A stretch of DNA of 9,759 nucleotides from positions 1 through 9,759 of the forward strand of contig CAKSFP010000054.1 in the NCBI GenBank assembly GCA_934454585.1, written 5' to 3'. Both the position numbers and the translations under genes were made by a program. The stretch comes from an uncultured Clostridia bacterium (lineage in GTDB: Bacteria > Bacillota > Clostridia > UMGS1810). Within the stretch, counting starts at the first letter, position 1. Every line of letters begins with the position of its first letter. This document shows positions 1-7,400 of the stretch, in pieces. The notes beneath the pieces are model-generated. The model was given only the letters and a program-made list of their open reading frames with translations, was not told the DNA's origin and ran no database searches.

Positions 1-76
1 GGGAGATATGTTATATATCTGCTCGACACGCGACCTGACGGCGCTATGGATCTCGCTGACATACAACATATCTCCC
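1..76 (-). other. Long hairpin element, copy A of the repeat
   Basis: The ends GGGAGATATGTT (1-12) and AACATATCTCCC (65-76) are perfect inverted repeats. Read as minus-strand RNA the stem continues to 19 base pairs, with two G-U wobbles at the 13th and 17th pairs. It then resumes after an A-A mismatch, and the tip can form GCGCC/GG-U-CGC around a GUCA loop. On the plus strand the two wobbles become A-C mismatches, so the structure is better on minus-strand RNA. It could be a structured RNA, a transcript-end stabiliser or a non-autonomous mobile element. There is no T-tract after the stem, so it is not a standard terminator. Confidence 0.7.
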
Positions 77-112
77 TCGTCTGTCTGACATTGCGAATTG
101 TGCGCGGGGCTC

Positions 113-188
113 GGGAGATATGTTATATATCTGCTCGACACGCGACCTGACGGCGCTATGGATCTCGCTGACATACAACATATCTCCC
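113..188 (-). other. Long hairpin element, copy B of the repeat
   Basis: This is base-for-base identical to copy A, with inverted ends at 113-124 and 177-188. It lies 86 bp beyond the T-tract of the SCIFF terminator on the minus strand, so it would be transcribed only by read-through or from its own promoter. I see nothing recognisable in the 217-274 stretch between this copy and that terminator. Confidence 0.7.
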
Positions 189-274
189 TTGCCTGTCTGA
201 CATTGTGAATTGTGCGGAGGGGTGCCTATTTGTAATACAACAAATAAAATGGCTGACCGAGGGATGTAATCTAA

Positions 275-305
275 GCAAAAAGGAGTGCCGCCGAAGCAAC
301 ACTCC
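275..305 (-). terminator. Rho-independent terminator of the SCIFF gene
   Basis: On the minus strand a ten-pair stem (GGAGTGTTGC with GCGGCACTCC, the seventh and eighth pairs being U-G) closes on a C(UUCG)G tetraloop and is followed directly by five T residues. Stem and loop occupy 282-305 and the T-tract 277-281. It starts 12 nt after the SCIFF stop codon. The wobbles would be A-C mismatches on the plus strand, so it works in the minus direction only. It should end the SCIFF transcript before the 112-bp repeats. Confidence 0.9.
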
Positions 306-317
306 CGAATGTTTTTG

Positions 318-476
318 TTATCTTTCTTCCTTTGCTTCCTTGTTTTCGCAAGCCTGGTTAGCTATGCCGCAGCTTGTTTTGCAAGCCGACTGACAAGATG
401 TCTGGCACTCGCCGCAGCCGCCGTTTTTTGCGCTGTCACAAAGATTGCGTGTTTCAATGGTATTAATATGTTTCAT
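318..476 (-). CDS. scfA: SCIFF ranthipeptide precursor (six cysteines in forty-five residues)
   Basis: This 52-codon gene encodes a ribosomally made peptide of the SCIFF family. It begins MKHINTIETRNL and has the core GGCGECQTSCQSACKTSC followed by NQACENK, which is close to the family signature as I know it. The six family cysteines are residues 21, 24, 28, 32, 36 and 43; a seventh, Cys13, lies in the leader and is unusual. In this family a radical SAM enzyme (ScfB/CteB) makes a thioether link from a cysteine to a non-alpha or neighbouring carbon, giving a ranthipeptide; signalling roles have been proposed in clostridia. GGAGG at 486-490 sits 9 nt before the ATG and fixes the start. A consensus promoter and a strong terminator bracket the gene, so it appears to be its own transcription unit. 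The maturase usually lies next to the precursor but is absent within the 317 bp available downstream. The tail EAKEER is short and charged. Confidence 0.95.
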   Translation of the reverse strand: MKHINTIETRNLCDSAKNGGCGECQTSCQSACKTSCGIANQACENKEAKEER

Positions 477-510
477 TATATGTAACCTCCAAAAATAATT
501 ATCTTGTCAT

Positions 511-539
511 ATTATATCACACCGCCGCGCCGTTGTCAA
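511..539 (-). promoter_or_regulatory. Consensus sigma-A promoter for the SCIFF gene
   Basis: On the minus strand TTGACA (534-539) and TATAAT (511-516) are separated by exactly 17 bp, and TG one base before the -10 gives an extended -10. Both hexamers match consensus perfectly. Transcription should start near 504, giving a leader of about 28 nt before the SCIFF ATG. It lies between the stop of the upstream CBS-domain gene (577-579) and scfA, so scfA can be expressed independently and probably strongly. Confidence 0.9.
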
Positions 540-576
540 TCGCACAGGCAAACATTGTGGATATTTGCCGTCAAAT

Positions 577-1890
577 TCACACCGTTGTCGGTTCTTTTTT
601 GGACTCGGATTCTTTCTCTCCGGCTTTGGTCTTTTCCTCCGTCGGGCGCACGGTCAGTTTTATCTGTGCGGCGCGTCTGCCGTCCACTTTGATAACCTTT
701 ACCGACAGATTATCATAGTCAAATTCATCGCCTATCTCGGGCACCTTGCCTATGTTGTCGATAACCCAGCCGTTGACTGTCGCATTGTCATCGAGAACCT
801 CGTCGTCAAATTTATATATATCCTCAAGCTCGTTCATGGATGTGCCGCCGTTTACAAGGAATGAGTCATCACCGATTTTTTTGACATTCTCCACAACTTC
901 GTCGTGCTCATCCCATATCTCGCCGACAAGACCCTCGAGAACATCTTCCAATGTGACAAGTCCGGCTGTGCCGCCGTATTCGTCCACAACTATTGCCATG
1001 TGAGTTTTTGCGGACTGAAACTCGCGCAGAAGTTTTGAAATTTTCATACCCTCGGTTATGCAGAAAACATCATGTATCGCCGGAGAAAAGTCGTTCAAGC
1101 CGTCATATGAGATGCGGTTGAAATCTTTTTCGTGAATAACGCCGATTATGTTGTCTATGCTGTCGCGATAAACCGGCAATCGCGAAAAACCGTGCTCTCT
1201 GAAAACCTGCGCAACCTCGCCGACAGACGCGTCCGCCGATACCGCCACGATGTCTACCCTCGGTGTGAGTATCGTTTCAACTTCAAGGTCATTAAACTCT
1301 ATGGCGCTCTTTATGAGGTCACCCTCGTGCTCGTCGATTCCGCCGCCTATCTGTGCCTCCTCAACCATGGTCATGATCTCATCCTCGGTTATGGAGAGGG
1401 AATCGTCATGCTTGAATACTTTTGCCAAAAATCTGCGCCACAGGGTAAACAGTGCCGTAAGCGGTGTGAACACAACCATAAGAAAACGCACTATGCCGAC
1501 TGTCTTAAGAGTGTATCTGTCGGCAAAGTCCTTTGCGAGAATTTTCGGTGAGATTTCGCCGAAAATAAGAATCACAACCGTCATGACCACTGTTGACACT
1601 GTTGCCGCAAGGCTTTGATTACCTTTTATGAACGATGCGAAAAACAGCGTCGCTATTGTCGACGCGGTGATGTTTACAATGTTGTTGCCGACAAGCATTG
1701 TCGAGAGAAATTTTTCGTAATTCTCGTCAACCGCCAAAACCGCGGCAGCCTTTTTGTTGCCGTCCTGTGCAAGTGTTTTCATGCGCGTTTTGCCAAAGCT
1801 TGTAAACGCGGTTTCCGTTCCGGAAAAAAATGCAGACAACGCCACCAAACACACAAGTGCCGCAATCTGCGTACTACCGGCAGGATCCAT
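577..1890 (-). CDS. CNNM/CorC-type CBS-domain membrane protein (HlyC/CorC family)
   Basis: A 437-residue integral membrane protein with the full architecture of the hemolysin C/CorC/CNNM family. Residues 1-160 form the DUF21 transmembrane domain: a first helix near 7-22 leading into SGTETA (23-28), then VGNNIVNI (67-74) and GEISPK (111-116), the conserved polar motifs associated with cation binding in this family. Residues ~205-330 hold a CBS pair, with TPRVDIV (209-215), GFSRLPVY (234-241) and DEYGGTAGLVTLEDVLEGLVGE in the second CBS. Residues ~335-415 match the C-terminal CorC_HlyC domain. The last ~20 residues are a charged tail. Family members are linked to magnesium (or sodium-coupled) transport; the old name hemolysin is not evidence of haemolysis. 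AAGGAGT at 1901-1907 lies 10 nt before the ATG. Length is normal for the family and no defects are seen. Transported ion not determined. Confidence 0.93.
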   Translation of the reverse strand: MDPAGSTQIAALVCLVALSAFFSGTETAFTSFGKTRMKTLAQDGNKKAAAVLAVDENYEKFLSTMLVGNNIVNITASTIATLFFASFIKGNQSLAATVSTVVMTVVILIFGEISPKILAKDFADRYTLKTVGIVRFLMVVFTPLTALFTLWRRFLAKVFKHDDSLSITEDEIMTMVEEAQIGGGIDEHEGDLIKSAIEFNDLEVETILTPRVDIVAVSADASVGEVAQVFREHGFSRLPVYRDSIDNIIGVIHEKDFNRISYDGLNDFSPAIHDVFCITEGMKISKLLREFQSAKTHMAIVVDEYGGTAGLVTLEDVLEGLVGEIWDEHDEVVENVKKIGDDSFLVNGGTSMNELEDIYKFDDEVLDDNATVNGWVIDNIGKVPEIGDEFDYDNLSVKVIKVDGRRAAQIKLTVRPTEEKTKAGEKESESKKEPTTV

Positions 1891-1929
1891 TTAATAACCA
1901 ACTCCTTAAAAATTTAATTAATTTTAATG

Positions 1930-1958
1930 ATTATATCATATCTGCGCGGAAAATTCAA
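1930..1958 (-). promoter_or_regulatory. Promoter of the CBS-domain membrane protein gene
   Basis: Minus-strand TTGAAT (1953-1958) and TATAAT (1930-1935) are separated by 17 bp, with TG one base before the -10 (extended -10). The predicted start near 1923 leaves about 32 nt of leader carrying the AAGGAG site. It is divergent from the promoter at 2051-2079. Confidence 0.8.
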
Positions 1959-2030
1959 GTATTTTTACATCAAATTTCTATTTTGCAATTTCAAAACTGT
2001 TTACTTAAATCTTAAAACTCATGAAATTCG

Positions 2031-2043
2031 ATAAAAGTTTTAT
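2031..2043. promoter_or_regulatory. Small palindrome in the divergent promoter region, possible operator
   Basis: ATAAAA-G-TTTTAT is a perfect 6+6 palindrome ending 7 bp before the -35 of the regulator-kinase promoter. Position suits a regulator site, but the region (1959-2050) is AT-rich, so chance is a fair explanation. I could not find a convincing pair of LytTR direct-repeat sites here. Nothing else is recognisable in 1959-2050. Confidence 0.2.
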
Positions 2044-2050
2044 TAAACAC

Positions 2051-2079
2051 TTGACGAAAGTGGTTTCATATAGTAAAAT
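2051..2079 (+). promoter_or_regulatory. Promoter of the two-component operon
   Basis: TTGACG (2051-2056) and TAAAAT (2074-2079) are spaced by 17 bp, each one base off consensus. The start should fall near 2086, giving a leader of about 66 nt. That leader contains AGAGTTGAAACTCT (2097-2110), which could fold into a five-pair hairpin with a UGAA loop. Confidence 0.8.
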
Positions 2080-2151
2080 TTAATCGCATAAATGTGAGAG
2101 TTGAAACTCTGTTCGGAGAATTGTGCATTATGGGCAAAGGGGAGACGACAG

Positions 2152-2880
2152 ATGAATATTGCAATCTGTGATGACATGGAAAACGAGCTTGAAGATATCG
2201 TGGGTGCAGTGACGGAATATGCTGAGGCGCACCCGGAGCTTTTTATAAAAATCAGCCGTTTTTCAAGCCCTCTCGATATGCTTGACGACATGAACAGAAA
2301 CGGTGTACCGGACATTGCACTGCTTGACATATGTATGCCGGGCATCCTTGGCACCGAGATTGCAAATGAGATACGCACCGCAAGCGGCGACAACACTGAC
2401 ATAATTTTTCTGACAACAAGTTCGGATTTTGCGGTTGAAGCATTTGCCCTGCACGCAAACGATTATATCACAAAGCCATATACAAAGGAGCGCCTTGCCG
2501 AGACTCTTGACAGAGCGGCGGAAAGACGGGAAAAACACCTGTTTGTGCCGATAACAAGCGGCAGAGAGGTGCATCGGGTAGACTTGTATCGGGTGCTGTA
2601 TGCCGAGGCGAGAAATCACGGTGTGGAGATACATCTCAAATCGGGCATGACGCTGGATACCCGCATGGCGCTCACGGACATCAAAAAGCTTTTTTCAAAG
2701 GCAGACGGTTTTATTGCGGTCGGGGCATCGTACATAGTAAATCTAAGGTGCGTGCAGAGCATTTTGCAAAATGACCTTTTGATGATCAACGGTAAGAGTG
2801 TGCCCGTGCCGAGACGCCTCAGAAACGAGGTTCGGGAGCAGTATTTTGAATTTTACCGCAGGGAGGCGATAAAAAAATGA
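2152..2880 (+). CDS. LytTR-family response regulator (AgrA/LytR-like)
   Basis: A 242-residue DNA-binding response regulator, a normal length for the AgrA/LytR class. Residues 1-~122 are the receiver domain: acidic pair D7-D8, phosphoacceptor D59 in LLDICMPG, the T88/T89 switch region in IIFLTTS, and K108 in ITKPY. Residues ~130-238 form the LytTR domain, with VLYAEARNHGVEIHLKSG and FIAVGASYIVNL typical of that fold, which binds paired direct repeats in promoters. I chose the ATG at 2152 because AGGGGAG (2138-2144) lies 7 nt upstream and the protein then begins MNIAICDD; a TTG at 2101 is in frame but has no good ribosome site. The stop overlaps the kinase start by ATGA, implying translational coupling. 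Phosphate should come from that kinase. Target promoters unknown. Confidence 0.95.
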   Translation: MNIAICDDMENELEDIVGAVTEYAEAHPELFIKISRFSSPLDMLDDMNRNGVPDIALLDICMPGILGTEIANEIRTASGDNTDIIFLTTSSDFAVEAFALHANDYITKPYTKERLAETLDRAAERREKHLFVPITSGREVHRVDLYRVLYAEARNHGVEIHLKSGMTLDTRMALTDIKKLFSKADGFIAVGASYIVNLRCVQSILQNDLLMINGKSVPVPRRLRNEVREQYFEFYRREAIKK

Positions 2881-4154
2881 TAAATATGATTGCAGTCTGG
2901 ATTCTGCTCGGCATTTCTCATTTGCTTTCGTTTTGGGCAATGACGGAACCGAGATATTCCGCAAAGAAAACCGTACTTATCTACTCAATGTTCTGCGCGG
3001 CATTTGTGTGCACAATAGCGCTTTTTTATGCGGCTTTCGGCGACAGCACGGCTTTTTATGCCGCGGCGTTTTCCGCAACCATTGCCGCAGCGTTTTTGGT
3101 CTTTGCGCTCACCAGTGCTGACCCGCTGTGCAAAAAGATTTTTCTGTTCATAAGCTATGCGGATGTGTTTTGCGTGTTCGTGTGCGTTTCGCTTATACTT
3201 TGCAGCATATTTTTCAAAAACTCTGCCGAAATCGTTGTGTATTATGCGCGCAACATCATAAGGACGGTTTTGTTTATCACGGCAGTGTTTGTTTACATAC
3301 GCTTTCTTCGCCCGACCGTGCGGTCGGTGTCCGGCAAGCACCGCAGGGCGTGGTACTCCATTTCCGGTGTGTCAGTGCTGTTTTTGATAATTTTTTCGCT
3401 GTGCCTTGTGGAGTTTCACTCCGATTATGAGCACATCGGCAGATATATTCCATATTTTGCGGCAGCAGTTTTGCTCTATGCCTCGATTCTGTGGGTGATT
3501 TTCGGCACGATTGAGTCGATGATAAAAGAGAGCGACGCAGAGCTCATCCACCGGAATATCGCATACCTTGAAACACAGCTTAAGACCGCGAGGGAGAACG
3601 AGCTGACGGCAAAAACGGTTCGCCACGATTTCAGGCACCACAACCGCAATATTACCGCCATGCTTGAAAAAGGCGACATAGAGGGCGCCATGAAATATCT
3701 GGATAAATATAACGACAGCCTGAGGGGCGGCGCAACAAGTGCCTTTTGCCCTAATGAAACGGTAAACGCAATATTAAACAATTTTTGCGCACGGGCGAAG
3801 ATGAGGGGCATATCGGTGTCTGCCGAGGCGGACACGGGCGAGAACACGCCAATTGCGGATATAGATTTTGTCGCGGTGTTGTCCAATCTTCTTGAGAATG
3901 CGGTGAACGGTTGCATGGAGTGCGGAGCGGACGGCGGTGTGAAGGTGAACATACGCACGGTTGCGGAAAAAACCGTCATTGTGTGCAGCAACCCGTGCAG
4001 AGAGGACATCTGCATAGAGAACAACATGGTGAAGAACCGCGGTATCGGCATTGCAAGCATGGTTGCGGCGATAAGGAAGTATAACGGCGACATCAGATAC
4101 AGTTTTGACAGCGGTGTGTTGACGGCGTGCGTTATATTGAATTCGATGGACTAG
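2877..4154 (+). CDS. GHKL-domain sensor histidine kinase (AgrC-like)
   Basis: A 425-residue membrane kinase partnered with the LytTR regulator. Residues ~2-210 are hydrophobic, with roughly six or seven membrane segments (about 2-20, 33-53, 58-80, 88-111, 128-145, 160-180, 190-210), as in AgrC-type receptors. A coiled linker (~215-245) leads to VRHDFRHHNRNI, where H250 is the expected phosphorylated histidine. The GHKL ATPase domain follows, with the N box in LLENAVNGC (N341) and the glycine box NRGIGIASM (388-395). All catalytic motifs look intact. GGGAGG (2861-2866) lies 10 nt before the ATG, inside the regulator gene. Many relatives detect cyclic peptides made by AgrB/AgrD, but neither gene is visible here, so the ligand is open. 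The protein ends a few residues after the ATPase fold. Confidence 0.93.
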   Translation: MINMIAVWILLGISHLLSFWAMTEPRYSAKKTVLIYSMFCAAFVCTIALFYAAFGDSTAFYAAAFSATIAAAFLVFALTSADPLCKKIFLFISYADVFCVFVCVSLILCSIFFKNSAEIVVYYARNIIRTVLFITAVFVYIRFLRPTVRSVSGKHRRAWYSISGVSVLFLIIFSLCLVEFHSDYEHIGRYIPYFAAAVLLYASILWVIFGTIESMIKESDAELIHRNIAYLETQLKTARENELTAKTVRHDFRHHNRNITAMLEKGDIEGAMKYLDKYNDSLRGGATSAFCPNETVNAILNNFCARAKMRGISVSAEADTGENTPIADIDFVAVLSNLLENAVNGCMECGADGGVKVNIRTVAEKTVIVCSNPCREDICIENNMVKNRGIGIASMVAAIRKYNGDIRYSFDSGVLTACVILNSMD

Positions 4155-4215
4155 TGCGGTGTTGAGGTTTGTCAATGGTGATTTGACTGTCGTCTCGGGG
4201 ATGCACATTATATTT

Positions 4216-4246
4216 TGAAACCCATGCCCTTTTGACATGGGTTTTC
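4216..4246 (+). terminator. Hairpin after the kinase gene, probable weak terminator
   Basis: AAACCCATG (4218-4226) pairs with CATGGGTTT (4236-4244) around a nine-base loop, about 60 bp after the kinase stop. The following T run is short (GGGTTTTC), so it may be a weak terminator or a transcript-end stabiliser. The stem is nearly symmetric and could act on either strand. Positions 4155-4215 contain no gene that I can support. Confidence 0.55.
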
Positions 4247-4341
4247 AAATAGAAATACATTCACTCGCCTTTGTGAAAAAATTGCGTGATTCACAGTCTA
4301 TGAGCAAAAAACCAATTGCGTCCTAAAATCGACCAATTAGG

Positions 4342-4370
4342 AAAAAGCCATCCGAAAGGGTGGCTTTTTT
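4342..4370 (+). terminator. Rho-independent terminator between the kinase and the giant repeat protein
   Basis: A twelve-pair stem (AAAAAGCCATCC with GGGTGGCTTTTT) closes on a GAAA tetraloop and runs into six T residues. One U-G pair works only on the plus strand. It lies 188 bp after the kinase stop and 59 bp before the next ATG, so the giant gene should need its own promoter in 4371-4429. Just upstream, TCCTAA and TTAGGA (4321-4342) form another short possible stem that abuts it. Confidence 0.88.
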
Positions 4371-4382
4371 GGTATGCTTACC

Positions 4383-4410
4383 TTGTGTGATTGAATATAC
4401 TAAACATATT
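4383..4410 (+). promoter_or_regulatory. Candidate promoter of the giant repeat protein
   Basis: The 59 bp between the terminator and the ATG must hold the promoter if the gene is separately transcribed. The best pairs are TTGTGT (4383-4388) with CATATT (4405-4410) at 16 bp, or a good -10 TATACT (4396-4401) with no clear -35. Both are weak compared with the other promoters in the window, which would suit a gene that needs an activator. Confidence 0.3.
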
Positions 4411-4429
4411 TATATGAGGAGAATATATA

Positions 4430-7400
4430 ATGAAAAAGCGGCTTGTATCATTATTAATGGCAATATGCATGGTGGCGACGGTCATGCCCGATTTTGTGCT
4501 GCCCGTATCTGCTCAGACAACATCAAAAGAGGATTGGGGGCATAACAGCACAGGCAATCTTATTCCCGAATTGAAGAGAGGTGACACTCTTACATCTGTT
4601 GGATGGAATAATATCGGAGATCAGATTAATCCCGATGCATGGGAGACCGAAAGAGATGAATTTACCAATAAATTCGCCATCAGAGCAAGGAACACTTCGC
4701 ACGATATCGGAAATAAAGGCTATACCGGCGGCGTTTTTTGGCGGATTGATTTCTCTGCAGAAGATCAGGTAAAGATTAACAAGGGAGACCTGGAACTATC
4801 TTCGAGTGCAAGATTTTGGATTCAGGGAATTTCGGCTGAGCACAATATATCTGTACGATTTGAATTTTTTAATGCCCAGGGAGCGACGACCGGTAACGAC
4901 AAAGCGACTCAAAAACCCGCAAAGTCGACATCAGATAGAACTGTTTCTTTGAGCCTTAATTATGTTAAAATCCCTATAAATACCGCGTATGTGGAGATAT
5001 GGTTTTCAAACTGGGGCAGCTTGGCAGGTCGTCCTTTTATCGGCGACTTTGAGGCGCACCTTATTGACTGGGTTGCTCCGAAAGCTATAGAAGATGTTCA
5101 TGAATACGCAGTTAACGGCAGCACGGCGCTGCCGGAATATGTAGTCCCGGGAGATACTGTTACATATGCCGTAAGATTTGATGAAGCGGTGAAAGTGAAT
5201 AACTCGGTGAGTATCAAATTATCAAATGGAATTAGTACGACTACCAGGGATATCGAATATTCCGCTGACAGGCAGACCGTATATGTCAATGTAGAGATGC
5301 CCGGCAAATCGGGGCAAAGTGTTGATTTGCGGCTTACAGATATCTACTTTACTCTAATGGATGATGCTGAGCGCCAGAGTTTGTATTCTAAAAGTGATGT
5401 TTCAATCGGATCTTTGCAATACAAATCTAAGTTTAATGTCGTATCAAGTCTGACGAACTTGAATTCAAGCGGCAGCTCAACAGCACATTTTGGCAACAAT
5501 TATACTGCAAAGCTTACTCCGAAAGCCGGATACAAGCTGCCGGAGAGCATTACGGTCAAAGTCAGCGGCAAAACCGTGACAGACTATACCTACAGCAACT
5601 CAACGGGTGCGATTAAGGTTAATTCCGCCTCAATAAAGGGTGACATAGAGATCATCGCGACAGCACAGCTGCAGAGCTACACCGTCACCTTCAATAGGCA
5701 AAGCGGCAGCGGCGGCACGAACAGTGTGCAGGCGACATATACACAGGCTATGCCGAGTGTAACGCCGCCGACAAGAAACGGATATACCTTCGGCGGTTAT
5801 TATGATGCCGCGGGCGGAACCGGCACACAGTATTACGATTTTAACGGCAATCCCATCAAAAATTTTGACAAAACGGCGAACACCACGCTCTATGCAAAAT
5901 GGACCGCAAAGTCATATACGGTTTCGCTCGATGCCGCGGGCGGAAACGGCAGCAGAACGATCACTGCGGAGTATGACGCACAGATGCCCACAATCACAAA
6001 ACCCACCAGGAAAGGTTACACCTTCCGCGGCTATTTTACTCAGCAAAACGGCAACGGCACAAAATACTACAATGCCGACGGAACTTCGGCAAGAAAATAT
6101 GACAAAACTGACGGACTCACGCTCTTTGCGGCGTGGAGCGCAAACACCTACACCGTCACTTTCGATAAACAGGGCGGCAGCGGCGGCTCGGACAGTACAA
6201 GGGCAACCTATGATTCAAACATGCCGCGGATAACGCCGCCGACAAGACCCGGATATGCCTTCAAGGGTTACTTCTCTCTGACGGGCGGAAAAGGCTCGCG
6301 GTATTACGAATCTACCGGCAGTTGGATGCTCAAATACAACATTGACGGAGACGCAACCCTATATGCACACTGGGAGCCAAGAACATATGATGTTGTACTC
6401 AATGCACAGGGCGGTTCGGGCGGCTCGACAGTCACCGCCACATACGGCAGCAGCATGCCGCCGATAGCGGCGCCCGACAAACCGGGATATAATTTCGGCG
6501 GATATTACTCTCAGCCAAACGGCGGGGGAGAGCTGTTCTACAGAGCCGACTGCACATCGGCAAAGGCATATGACAAGTCCGAGGGAATCACTCTTTATGC
6601 AAAGTGGACTCCTATTACATACAACATCCGGCTATACAGCCGCGGCGAGTATGTTAAGAATATTGACAATGTTACTTACGGTCACCTCAATCTGCCGTCT
6701 GCGGAAGATGCGGGGATAACATATCCCAACTACAAATTTGTCGGCTGGAACATCTATGATGAGCAGAACTGGGCGATGTATACGGCAGACAGAACCTACT
6801 CGACGGGACTTGTCACAGAGCAGGGCAAGACGGCGTATATCTATGCCGCATGGCTCGAGAAAGACAAGTACACCGTGACATATGACGCAAACGGCGGCGA
6901 GGGTGCGCCGTCCGCAGTGGAGGTCCATGTTGACGAGGTAATCACGCTGAGCGGCTCGATGCCGACAAGGCAGGACTACACTTTCCTCGGCTGGGCGGCT
7001 TCGTCCGACGCGACGGCTGCCGAATATCAGCCGGGCGACAGCTACACCATGGGTAATTCCATAGTGACTTTGTTTGCGGTGTGGAGCAAGAATCCCGAAC
7101 TTACATATAATGCAAACGGCGGCGTGTTCACATCGTTTGCCGCGGCGGCATATCCGCCTGTCGGCAGCAGTGTTGCGCTGACCTCCGCAGTGCCTCAAAA
7201 AGAGGGCTACCGATTCGTCGGCTGGGCGGAGAGCGAGACGGCGACCGTGTCGGACATAGTGGCATCTCCCTATACCATGCCGAATCATGACACGGTTCTC
7301 TACGCCGTTTACGAACCTATCAGATACACTGTTGCCGTTGATTCGGCGGCAGGATATTCCGTCTCGGGCATCAATGCCGGCGGATATGTTTTCGGAGAGT

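Larger units (their letters stand above)
1..216 (-). repeat. Tandem 112-bp intergenic repeat, two copies seen
   Basis: Two head-to-tail copies start at 1 and 113, a period of 112 bp. Positions 1-77 and 113-189 are identical base for base. The following ~28 bp (78-104 versus 190-216) match with three differences, after which the copies diverge. Each copy holds a 76-nt near-palindrome plus a conserved flank (CTGTCTGACATT then GAATTGTGCG on the plus strand). More copies may lie to the left. The period is not a multiple of three, so a translation changes frame at each copy, which argues against coding. In one minus-strand frame it reads MSARSIAPSGRVSSRY; I recall this string from spurious hypothetical proteins of gut Clostridia, but that is memory, not a search. 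The strand is assigned from the hairpin wobble pairs. Function unknown. Confidence 0.85.

Noticed and set aside
1..188. Integron attC site or repeated coding sequence
   Set aside because: No core-site pattern typical of attC is seen, no cassette genes adjoin, and the 112-bp period breaks any reading frame.
1..224. CRISPR-like layout: ~76-nt identical repeats separated by ~36 nt
   Set aside because: The repeats are far too long, only two are present, and the intervening sequences resemble each other (three differences over the first ~28 nt), unlike CRISPR spacers.
205..485. Plus-strand reading frames of 62 and 66 codons
   Set aside because: They are antisense to the SCIFF gene and its terminator, have no good ribosome sites and show no family resemblance.
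547..569. GGCAAA/TTTGCC hairpin after the CBS-domain gene as a terminator
   Set aside because: Only six pairs with a large loop and no T-tract; it sits just upstream of the SCIFF promoter, so read-through cannot be excluded.
746..1618. Plus-strand reading frames of 85-139 codons
   Set aside because: Shadows of the CBS-domain membrane protein gene, which has clear domains on the opposite strand.
2101..2151. In-frame TTG start adding 17 residues to the response regulator
   Set aside because: No ribosome site precedes it, whereas the ATG at 2152 has AGGGGAG at good spacing and gives the normal receiver-domain N-terminus.
3476..4238. Minus-strand reading frames of 205 and 154 codons
   Set aside because: They lie opposite the histidine kinase, whose catalytic motifs are intact; no promoter or ribosome site supports them.
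4301..4327. Short peptide frame starting MSKKPIAS as an autoinducer precursor
   Set aside because: Only eight codons, no ribosome site, and no features of an AgrD-type peptide.
4250..4370. Possible cyclic-di-GMP or other riboswitch before the giant gene
   Set aside because: Fragments such as GCAAA and GAAAGG occur, but the conserved order and spacing of a known aptamer are absent; the GAAA loop belongs to a plain terminator.
6632..7288. Minus-strand 218-codon reading frame
   Set aside because: It is antisense to the GC-rich repeat array; long antisense frames are expected there, and the arginine- and histidine-rich product looks like no protein family I know.
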